From Geomicrobium sp. JCM 19039 (GTDB lineage Bacteria; Bacillota; Bacilli; Bacillales; Marinococcaceae), in the NCBI RefSeq assembly GCF_000698145.1, contig NZ_BAXB01000003.1, positions 124,001 to 188,000 on the forward strand: a DNA stretch of 64,000 nucleotides, written 5' to 3'. Every line of letters begins with the position of its first letter. The first letter of the stretch is position 1. The translations under genes and the position numbers were made by a program. Below are positions 17,397 to 27,009 of this stretch, piece by piece. The notes beneath the pieces are model-generated. The model was not told the DNA's origin and ran no database searches. It saw only the letters and a list, made by a program, of their open reading frames with translations.

Positions 17397-20300
17397 ATGG
17401 CGAAGTTTAAGGCGGTATTTGATCTTCAGGATAAGGTTACCAAAAAGCTTGAAAAGATGACCAAGGGATTTACTGATTTTAACCAAAAAGTAGATGACAT
17501 GGTTCAAAAGACGAATAATCCCATCACAATTGATGCAGAAGACAATGCCTCTAAAACCATCGACCGTGTCAATCGCTCCGTTGATAAGCTCAATGGCAAG
17601 AACGTCAATTATGAAGTTGGTGCTCAGGACAACGCTACGAGGGTTTTTGAACGAATAGACCGAGCAGTGAATCGGTTTACTAAGCCTAGAATTATTGAGG
17701 TGTTAACGAGCGACCGAGCGACAACACGCCTTGAGCGTATTAATCAATACTTAAGGAGACGCTTCCCTCGAACGCATGAGATCGTCGTACGGGCACTTGA
17801 TTACGCAAGTCGTCCGATACGAGCGATTGCGAACATTGCCGGTCGAATGGCAAAGCGTATCTATGCGTTTACGGTGTTAGCTTATGACACGGCATCGCCC
17901 ATTTTGCGTAGGATCGGCAGAAGCTTATTAGCTTTTGCTGGCCGTGCCTAGCTTTTACCATCCGCGCAATTGATATGGCAACTCGAACACTGTCACGAAT
18001 TGGTGCCACTGCAGAATCAATCGTACGTCGAAGCTATACCATGACTGTACGCGTTGCAGATTTAGCTACACGACCTTTAAGAGCCATTGGTAGATTAGCT
18101 ACGTCCACGCTCGGTATGTTAGGTGTGGGTGGCGGGATTTATGGTGGTGTATACAAACCTTTAAATATGGTAATTGAACGCGAAGGCATTGAAACAGCTT
18201 TTGAGGTGTTACTCGGAAGTCGTGGAGCTGCAAACGACCGTATCAGGGACTTAGACCAATTCGCTAAAACAACATCCTTTATGCGAGATGAGATCTATAA
18301 ATCATCACGCATCCTTCAAACATTCACTGGTGATGCATTATCGACAAGTGATGGTTTGCGACTGATTGGAGATGTTGCTGCAGGTACTCAACACGGCATA
18401 GAAGAAACGTCTGTTTGGTTTGGGCGAATGTATGATGCGATGAGATCGGGACGTCCAATTGGCGAAGCTACTGCAAGATTGCAAGAGATGGGGGCAATCA
18501 GTGGTGAAGGACGTGAGCGACTCGAGGCCTTGGCTGAAAGTGGCGAAGATATTTCAAAGACATGGCCGAAAGCGGCTAGGGAATTTGAAAAGTTCAATGG
18601 CATTATGGAGAACATTGCAAACAACTTAGAAGGCCTATTACTAGATGTACGAACTTTCGTTGGTGACGAGATCTTTCTTAGATGGGGCCAAGGGATGGCT
18701 AAAGGATTAACGGCTTCTTTGGAAGGCTTTCGGGAATGGCGTAGTGCAAGCGCTGAAAATATTGAGCGAATGGGCGAAGAGATGGAGCGTTTAGGCGAAA
18801 GAGCAGCCGAACGCTTTTTTAATGCGCTGAATCCTATATTTTCGTTCGCGGCAGAACAGTTTGAAATCTTGTTCCCTGGCATCAATGATCAACATGCGGA
18901 AATGGCTGTATTAATGGGTGACACAGGCATGGAAGCAGAGATTGCTAAGATTCGAGAGTTAGAACGAACCCCTTTTAATGCTCGTCTTTCTATTGTGATG
19001 GATAATACGCGTGATGTGTTCGGGGACTGGTGGGAGAACACCGGTCAAGCTCAGTTAAACAATATGGCTGAGAAAGTTGGTCAGGCATATGGCGGCATTA
19101 TTAATGGTGTCATCAATGCACTATTAGGAAATGATAACGAATCTACTGGAAATGCTTTTATTGACGCAGGAATGGAAGCCGGTAAGAGTTTTGCGGATAG
19201 TTTTATTGAAGCTTTAAATCCAGCAGATCTTATGAATAGAGTATGGGATCAAGTTGCGAGAGCTAATTCAAACGAAACGTCTTTAGCAGAAGGTATTATT
19301 ACCAACGTTTTAATTTTAGCGGCAGCTTCTAAACTATTAAAACTTCTTGGTCCTGTGGCAGGTCTAGGTAGAGGTTTATTCAATGCCGGAAAAGGAGCCG
19401 CAGGCTGGGCGGGTGGATTATTTACTGGTGGTAAAGGTAAACAAAAAGGAATGCCTCGCGGAGCTTTTCAAGACACTGCAGGTGCTTGGCATCGCTCAAA
19501 CGGTCAATACATGTCTAAGGAAGAAGTTGCAGGTTATCAGTCCAAACAAGAAGCTAGACAGCAACGCAAAGCAAGTCGTTCTTATCGTGGTGGTGCTTGG
19601 GTAAGAACAGCCGGTGCGCTAGGAGGATTATTCTCTTTATCTCCATCTGCGAAGAAAACGTCAGCTGATGTAGGTCGCCAAACAAGGAGTCAACGACATG
19701 GTCCTGGAGTCTGGGGTCGCGTAGTTGGATCTACTAAAGGTTTGTTTAGACAAAATGCTCCAGCAACGGGATTTATTAATTCACCACAGCCTCCTGGCGG
19801 CGGAGGAATTAATCGTACGTTAGGTAGATTTATTCGTCCTTTGATGTTTGGTGCTGGACTAATGGAAGTAGCCAACGCTGAGGAAGGAGAGCGAGGTGGT
19901 TTACTTGCCTCACTAAGTGGTTCGTTTGCTGGCGGTGCTGCAGGCGCAAAAGGCGGGGCCGCATTAGGCGCTCTTCTTGGACCTAAAGGTGCAGTTGCTG
20001 GTGGTATTCTCGGCGGTATTGGTGGCGCAATCGGTGGTGAGAAATTCGCTGATTGGATGTATAATCTGGATTTCACTCCACTTAAAGAAGGCTTTGGTAA
20101 TGCATGGAGTTGGATTACAGAAAAGTGGGCATCGTTTTCATCATGGTTCTTAGATAACGTCTGGAACCCTTTAGTTGATACTGTTACGAATGTCGTTGAA
20201 TGGATCTCAGAGAAATGGTCAGCATTTTCCATATGGTTTACGGAGAGTGTTTGGGAGCCGATTAAGAATGCAGCAATCAATACGATAAACTTCTTTGTTG

Positions 20301-22485
20301 GATTATTTGATGCGGCTTGGTTAATAATTTCGACCGTATGGGGTATTGCTTCTGAGTGGTTTGTTGAGAACGTTTGGAATCCTGTTAAAGAAGGGGTAAC
20401 ACTTGCAGCTCTATGGGTTTGGGAACAACTAGTAGATGCTTGGACCTGGATTTCTGAAACATGGGGGATCGTATCAGAGTGGTTCATGGAAAATGTTTGG
20501 AATCCAGTCATTGAAGGAGTAACTGCAGCTGGAATTTGGATTTTTGAACGATTATTGGATGCATATCTATGGATTCAAGAAACATGGAATTCGGCAGTTG
20601 AATGGTTTGATGAAACTGTTTGGCAGCCATTAATGGATGCATTAACACCACTAGCTCTATGGTTCTCTGAAAAATTCCAAGAAGCTTACGATTGGATGAG
20701 TGAGGTTTGGGAGCCGGTTGCAGCATGGTTCCAAGAAACGGTATGGGACCCTGTAGAATCTGCAGTCACTACAGTAGGAGAGGCTATCAGTGGTGCTTTT
20801 GAAGCGGCATGGTCGGTAGTTGAACCAATTTGGAGTAAGATACAAGATGCATGGAATGCCGTGTCTGGATGGGGCGATACCATCAAAGGCTGGGGCGGCA
20901 ATGTAGTTACTTTTGTACAAGACATGGTTGGTCGAGGAGAGGATGTAACCGGTTGGCAAGGAGAGTACGCCAATGGTGGAATTATAACAAAGCCTCACGT
21001 TGGTTTGGTAGGTGAAGCAGGTGCTGAAGCCATCATTCCATTATCCGCAACCCGCCGATCACGTGCTCTCGATCTCTATGAACAAACAGGAAAGATGTTA
21101 GGGGTACAACCCTATGCGAACGGCGGTATCGTTGGCGGTGCTTTACCAATGGCAGCAGGTCAAGCAAGCACTGTATATGCATCCGTAGGTGTAAATTCAA
21201 TTGGCACATCTGGCTTGGACGCGATGCTGAGAAAGTTGGCCAGAAATTTTCTGAGTCTGTAGGTGAAGGAGTTAATGGAAAAGTCGTTTCATTGGATCAA
21301 TGGAAGAAGCGAAACATCCAAACCCCATTCACTCAGACAGTGAATGAAGCGCCGCAATACGGAACGGGCATGGTTTTAAACTTTGCTCAAGGCCAAGACA
21401 GCACGCCAACTAACACCAACAGCTATTTACAGGCCCACGTTCATACACCGTTTAACCAAATGCAAGCACACGCCCCGCAATGGGGTACTGGTGCGATGCG
21501 TGAATTTATATCGGGCATTAACAGTAGCGGCCCGCAAGTCAGTCAAGCAGCATCAGAACTGGCTAAACGGGTAGAAGAAGCATTCCGCCGTGAATTGGGC
21601 ATTAATTCACCTTCAAGAGTGCTAGCTGAACTCGGTCAGTTTTCGGCATTAGGATTTGTTCAAGGGCTTAGCGATGTTGATATGGATAAGTTTGCAAAGA
21701 AACAGCTTGACGCTTTGCTTGCTACGTTTGCAGCATTTAATCCGAACTTCGGAGGACAATTCCGCATGACTTCTGGATTTGGTCCACGTTCTTCACCAGG
21801 AGGCATTGGCAGTACTAATCATCGCGGCGTAGACTTTGCGGCACCTATGGGAACACCGATCCGAGCGCAAGCCGGAGGGATGGTGAACTTCGCAGGTGTT
21901 CAAGGCGGTTACGGCAACATAGTCCGTATTACGGGTGCGGGTGGTTTAGAGTATCTCTATGCTCATAATTCGGCGAACCTTGTAAGACAAGGGCAAATGG
22001 TCTCACCGGGTCAGATCATCGGTCTTGTGGGAAGTACAGGAAATAGCACGGGACCACATGTCCATTATGAAGTAAGAAGAAACGGCTCAGCTATCAATCC
22101 GATGGGCGGTCATATTAATGCCTTTGCAAGAGGAGGAATCGTTGATAATGACCAATTGGCACGAATCGGTGAAGGAAACAAGCGTGAAGTTGTTATTCCG
22201 CTTGAGCGCTATCGTAACCGAGCATTGGGCTTGCTTTCATACGCTCAGGAAGAGTTGGGTGTGCAGGATTCTCTTGGATCTGACCAAACGGCCGTTGCTT
22301 TAAGCAGTGGCTCTTCCAGAAATAAATCTGTAGCACAGGTTACAAAGGAAGTCATTCTGCAGTTTAATGGAGACAACCACTTCCATAACGATATGGATAA
22401 AGCTGAATTTGAACGAATGGTTACGGAAGCTGTAGAAAAAGCACTTGAAGAAGATGACTTTGAAGGAGGTACGTATATTGGCTAA
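17397..22485 (+). CDS. tape measure protein with M23 peptidase domain (two frameshifts)
   Basis: About 1,700 codons once two frame breaks are joined: near 17950 (GCCTAGCTTTTACC) and near 21215 (GGCTTGGACGCG). The N-terminal 250 residues consist of repeated short strands and helices of the type RAxDxAxRxLxRI. Glycine-rich hydrophobic segments follow (AAGAKGGAALGALLGPKGAV). A Trp-rich region of 41-residue repeats spans about residues 915 to 1120. Near residues 1475 to 1560 an M23 metallopeptidase domain carries HRGVDF and HVHYE zinc-binding motifs; such domains cut peptidoglycan cross-links during DNA injection. It sets tail length. It overlaps the next gene by 8 bases. Confidence 0.87.
20102..20815 (+). 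repeat. Trp-rich 41-residue tandem repeats in the tape measure protein
   Basis: The motif WFxExVWxP recurs with its first codon at 20144, 20234, 20357, 20480, 20603 and 20726. The last five are exactly 123 bases (41 codons) apart; the first interval is 90 bases. DNA identity between units is moderate, so this is a protein-level repeat rather than a recent duplication. Confidence 0.85.
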
Positions 22486-23158
22486 GAGCGTCTATGAATT
22501 TTGGCTATCATGGCAACAGGAAAAAGAGAAATTCCGACTTCCCGTACTTCCGGAGAAGTTGGACATCGTTTTTCCTACCAATCACGTGAATATAAATATT
22601 GCGAAGCAAGGAGAAATCGTTCGTATTCAAGAACCAATGGCTCGAACGATCGAGTTCTCCTCTTTTTCCAAAGCAATCTAGTAGTCTCGTAGAATTTGAG
22701 GACTTTTGGGACCCGTGGGAGTATGTAAAACAAATTGAAAAATGGATGAAGAGTACGAGGCCAATTCGCTTTATTGTGACTGGTACGCCAATTAATCTTG
22801 CGATGGCAATTGAAGACTTCCGTCCCTCTGAGGAAGGTGGAGCAATTGGTGATCTATCCTACGAAATGAGGTTGAAGAAATTCACCTTCGTTTCTCATCG
22901 AACTGTAGAAATTAAAGACAGTAAACCGCAAAAGTCAAAAGAAGAACGCCCAGTGGAAAAAGCAAAAGCGAAGAGGTATACCGTGCGTCGTGGTGACACG
23001 CTTTACGCAATATCGGGTCGGCAGATATCTACGGTGACTCCTCTCAATGGAAAAAGATCTGGGAGGCTAATAAGGACATGTTAGTTCGTCGCGACTCAAG
23101 AAACCGTTCTCGTCCGGGTCATTGGATTTATCCCGAACAGGAGTTGAAAATCCCATGA
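22478..23158 (+). CDS. XkdP-like LysM baseplate/tail protein (two frameshifts)
   Basis: TTG start after GGAGG, overlapping the tape measure stop. Breaks near 22665 (TCTTTTTCCAAAG) and near 23020 (GGCAGATATC) are probably one-base losses. The joined protein of about 227 residues has a C-terminal LysM domain (YTVRRGDTLYAISGR, then YGDSSQWKKIWEAN) that binds glycan strands, as in XkdP/YqbP. Expected at the base of the tail. Confidence 0.8.
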
Positions 23159-24108
23159 TTACGTTACAACTCATACGAGGAAACGAAATGACAGAGTTAC
23201 CGACTGAATCGATAACGTGGAGCGGTCAACGTTATCACGCAGCACGTAAATTAGAAGCAAGGGTTTACTATCGCCAAGTGAGGATGGGAGACACCTTGCT
23301 TTTCAAATGGTATGACAACGAAGTATTCCGAGGCACCGTGTTTACGACTTCTTTAACGAAGGACATGGTCCTTTCTGTGACTGCTTATGATATGCTGCAA
23401 TATTTGATGCTAAACAAAGATGTTTATGTATTTAACAACCGTAATTTGTCACAAATATTTATTCGCATTTGTAATGATAAGAGCATCCCATATTCAGTCA
23501 TTGAGGGCTCTCGTTATGTGATCAAATCCCTATCTTTTGTAAACGAAACATCGCTATACGATATGGTTCTGAAAGCGATGATTGAAACAGAGAAGCACAC
23601 AGGGGTTAAGTATCGTCTTGAATCAAGACGTGGAAAGGCACAACTTCTCCCGCCATCATCAGCGCCAAGGATGCACGTGTTGGAGACAGGCAGAAATATT
23701 GAAGACTTTACCCTAACGTCAAGTATTGAAGAAACAGCAACTCAGGTGAAATTAGTTACCGGTGAAGAGGATGATCAGAAAACATCAATTGTTCGTGATG
23801 ATGAAGGACGCAGCCGTTACGGGGTGCTACAACATTTTGAAAAAGTAACGGAGGATCTGAATCAAGCCCAGCTCGACCATCGCGCAAACACAATTCTTCG
23901 TAAAAGAAGAGGTAGGAAGGAAACGCTTGACCTTGAAGGTCTTGGACATCGAGAGATTTATTCAGGTCGGCCTGTACATGTGACAATTGATAACCCTTCT
24001 ACGGATAAGAAAATGATTGTTGATGATGATATGCACACATTCGAGGGAAACTCCCATCGGATGAGCATAAGTGTGATTGATGATGATGAATTCCCAGAGG
24101 TGAACTAG
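23155..24108 (+). CDS. XkdQ/YqbQ-like baseplate hub protein
   Basis: A 317-residue intact protein starting at ATG 23155, which overlaps the previous stop. It matches YqbQ/XkdQ, related in fold to the gp27-like hub that connects the tube to the spike. Contains the LSFVNETSLYDMVLKAM segment typical for the family. Confidence 0.8.
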   Translation: MITLQLIRGNEMTELPTESITWSGQRYHAARKLEARVYYRQVRMGDTLLFKWYDNEVFRGTVFTTSLTKDMVLSVTAYDMLQYLMLNKDVYVFNNRNLSQIFIRICNDKSIPYSVIEGSRYVIKSLSFVNETSLYDMVLKAMIETEKHTGVKYRLESRRGKAQLLPPSSAPRMHVLETGRNIEDFTLTSSIEETATQVKLVTGEEDDQKTSIVRDDEGRSRYGVLQHFEKVTEDLNQAQLDHRANTILRKRRGRKETLDLEGLGHREIYSGRPVHVTIDNPSTDKKMIVDDDMHTFEGNSHRMSISVIDDDEFPEVN

Positions 24109-24533
24109 TTGGGACTAAAACAACTGATTGGAAAAATTGCGAAAGAAACGGTTGATGCCAGCAATCCTGTTCAAATTTTATCGGCAACGGTAGTTTCTGC
24201 ACCACCTGAAATCAGTATTAAGCTGAAAAATAATGACAAGTTAATATTTGAAAAAGAGAGCCTGTTAATAGCTGAGAAGCTCACAACGCACTCAAAAAAG
24301 ATGCGTATTACTTCATCGAACGCGAACCTAAGTGGTGCTGTAATAAACAGTGCTATGAGTCTGCTGGTTCTGGCCATACGCACTCCATTCGATCGATTGG
24401 AATTGATGGCGGAAGGCTCACAGCAGAAGTCGAAGTGGAATTCTTAGATGAATTACAAGTAGGCGACAAGGTTGTTGTTGAAATGATTCAGGGTGGCGAG
24501 AAATTTTTGATACTTGACCGATATAGATCTTAA
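24109..24533 (+). CDS. XkdR-like baseplate protein (frameshifted)
   Basis: TTG start immediately after the previous stop. The frame breaks near 24358 (GCTATGAGTCTGCTGG); the second frame contains [15 protein letters not shown] and ends RYRS at 24533. Joined length about 141 residues, as in the DUF2577 family (XkdR/YqbR), which forms an OB-fold spike or hub component. Confidence 0.78.
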
Positions 24534-24549
24534 TTTAAGGGTGGTAAAC

Positions 24550-24964
24550 ATGGCTCTATCTCCTGAACTTGAACTGGAGTTTGATACTGAGCAAGAAGTT
24601 GAAATTGAGACTTCTCGCACTTACCGTATTGATTTCGAGAATAAGCGCATAACAAATGAGATGATTTCGGGATTAGATGCAGTTTCGACAGTTTGTCATT
24701 TTGTCCCTACGCTTCCCACGTTTTGCTTACTCAATGTTTAGCGCAAACATCGGCAGCGAGCTAGAAGAATTAATTAAGGATGAGGAAGCGACGATTGCTC
24801 TAAAAAAGACGGAAATTCCGCGATTGATTGAAGAGGCTCTGATTTATGATGAGCGGATCGATGCAGTGACAAACTTTACCATTGAACATGTCGACGATGC
24901 ATTTCATGTGAATTTTACCGTCGAATCAAATGAAGGGGCATTGGAGTTTGAGGAGGTGATTTAG
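24550..24964 (+). CDS. XkdS-like baseplate wedge protein (frameshifted)
   Basis: ATG at 24550 after AAGGGTGG. The frame breaks near 24683 (GCAGTTTCGACAG), where one extra T seems present; correcting it gives [20 protein letters not shown]. Joined length about 138 residues matches DUF2634 (XkdS/YqbS), a gp25-like wedge protein. A second frame carries the gene to 24964. Confidence 0.78.
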
Positions 24965-26008
24965 TTGTTTGAAAATGAAACCTTTCCAGTGATTATGGAA
25001 CGGATGCTCGAGAGGTTGCCTGATGACTTAGATAAACGAGAGGGATCCATCATTTGGAAGGCACTAGCAGCTTCAGCTGTTGAACAAGCTCAAGCATATA
25101 TTTGGATGGATATAGTGCTCGAACAGATATTTGCGGATACAGCTAGCGGTGAGTTCTTGGACCGTCGGGCAGGCGAAGTGGGCGTTGAACGAAACAGTGC
25201 GACGCGTGCAATTCGGCGTGCTTCATTTAACACTGCTGTTGAAGAGGGGGAACGATTTTTATTGAGGACGAAGACCTTTATTTTGTAGTTACTGAGTCAG
25301 GTAGAGATGCACGGTAGAATGTGAAACCGTAGGAACCGCAGGTAATGCATTTATTGAGGGTCAACCCATGTTACCAGTTGATAACATTCCAGGGCTTGAA
25401 TCCGCAGTTATCGGTGAAGTTTTAATTCCAGGTCAAAGCGAAGAGAGCGATGAGTCTTTGTTTGAGCGCTATCAAACACGCGCGCGAAGAGAAGCTGCTA
25501 GCGCCAATAAAGCCCACTATAAACAATGGCTGAAGAAGCACAGGGTGTTGGACAGGCAAGAGTGTTCCCGTTAGCAGATGGAGATGGAACGGTATCAGTC
25601 GTTATACTTAATGCTGATAATGGTCCAGCTTCTCAGGAACTTGTGGAAGCGGCGCAAGAATATATTGATCCAGTTCCTCGTATGGGGGAAGGCCAGGCGC
25701 CAGTGGGTGCACTAGCAACCGTAAGGAGTGCTGAAGTACACACAGTAGATATTAGCGCAAATGTGGCGCTAACATCTGGGTATGACATCGAGGATGCAGA
25801 GGAAGAAATTCAAGGTGCGCTTGTTGAATTTTTTAGGTCCATTGCCTTTAATGATGATGTTGTTCGTATTTCATCGTTAAACAACCTCTTTTTTAGCGCT
25901 ACTAGTATAGTTGATTATGCTGACGTCCGTATTAATGGATCAACCGAAAACTTACAGCTTAGTGAGCGAGAGATTCCGCAGCTTGGTGAGGTGAACTTAG
26001 ATGTCTAA
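24965..26008 (+). CDS. baseplate J-like protein, XkdT type (three frameshifts)
   Basis: TTG start directly after the previous stop. Breaks near 25258 (a T run), 25310 and 25530 (CAATGGCTG, one G missing). Joined length about 347 residues matches XkdT/YqbT. Recognisable segments include FLDRRAGEVGVERN, GTAGNAFIEGQPM and NKAHYKQWAEEAQGV. It is the main wedge protein of contractile-tail baseplates. Confidence 0.83.
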
Positions 26009-26567
26009 GTTTGAAGAAATGAAGGCGATGTATCCTCCTATCCTGCACGAGCTTAGAGAAATGAAAGAAATCCTAAGTACAGAGGCTCCTGAATACGAGA
26101 AACTTAATGGTGCCATTGACAACGATCTAAGAGATCAGCAGTTTATAAGCAGCGCCACATGGTCTTTGAGCAGGTGGGAGCGGTTTCTAAACGTTGAATC
26201 ATCACGCCATGATGACATCTATGTTAGGCGGGCTATGCTCATAAACAAACGCTCGAACATTCCACCAATCACAATACGTGCTTTACAACGTTCAGTTAAT
26301 CAGTTTCTTTTGAATCCGTCTGCGAAGGTGAAGCTAGACCATGAAAATTACCATCTCTTTGCGACGGTATCTGCAGGTGATTTGCGCTATGAGACGCAAA
26401 TTTTCCAAACGGTTGAAACGATGAAGCCTGCACATTTACGTTTTAGCTTATCATTAGAATATGAAGGTATTCGCTCAGGATGGCGAGAGGAGACTAGTAT
26501 AAATCAGTTCTCTTGTCCTGTACCTAGGGAAGAGCTTTATCCTTTAAATGATTTGATTCCGTGTTGA
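26001..26567 (+). CDS. XkdU-like baseplate/tail protein
   Basis: A 188-residue protein of the DUF2313 (YmfQ/XkdU/YqcA) family, found after the baseplate J gene in Mu-like and PBSX-like tails. Intact; overlaps the previous gene by 8 bases and ends with two consecutive stop codons (TGATAG). Confidence 0.8.
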   Translation: MSKFEEMKAMYPPILHELREMKEILSTEAPEYEKLNGAIDNDLRDQQFISSATWSLSRWERFLNVESSRHDDIYVRRAMLINKRSNIPPITIRALQRSVNQFLLNPSAKVKLDHENYHLFATVSAGDLRYETQIFQTVETMKPAHLRFSLSLEYEGIRSGWREETSINQFSCPVPREELYPLNDLIPC

Positions 26568-26585
26568 TAGTGAGGAGGAACGTCA

Positions 26586-27009
26586 TTGTATTGGTCAGGA
26601 AAGTATATTTTTAAACTAGACGTTAAAGAGGTTGTGCATAACGACATACACAACAGCGTTGAACCTTCTTCGTGATCTACTTGCCGGTATCGATCGAGAT
26701 CCTAAGATTAAATCTATTGCATTCGGGGACGATGGGTCACCAATAAACGTCCAAGACACGCAACTAGGCAATGAAAAATTTCGAAAGGATTTTGACAGCA
26801 TTGAACGAACCGAAACAGGAACGGTCGAATACAGCGTGTTTATCACAGACGAGGAGGCTACTTTCCGTATTAGGGAAGCGGCCGTTTTTTGTGAGGACGG
26901 GACTATGATTAGCCGCATACTGTATAACTTAGATAAAAGTGATGATGCACATCCGTTTTCTTTTGAGGTCGTTCGCAGAGATATTATTGCCAGGGGAGGT
27001 GAGGATTAA
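26586..27009 (+). CDS. tail fibre attachment-type protein (frameshifted)
   Basis: TTG start 7 bases after GAGGAGGAA. The first frame (YWSGKYIFKLDVKEVVHND) breaks near 26655 (AACAGCGTTGAACC), and the second frame runs to the TAA at 27007. Joined length about 141 residues. The C-terminal part (IREAAVFCEDGTMISR) resembles N-terminal adaptor domains of phage tail fibre proteins. Its stop overlaps the start of the large fibre-like gene by one base. Exact family uncertain. Confidence 0.6.

Noticed and set aside
19690..20511. Long minus-strand ORF of 273 codons inside the tape measure gene
   Set aside because: Antisense shadow of a repetitive, low-complexity coding region; no ribosome binding site and a clear sense-strand protein.
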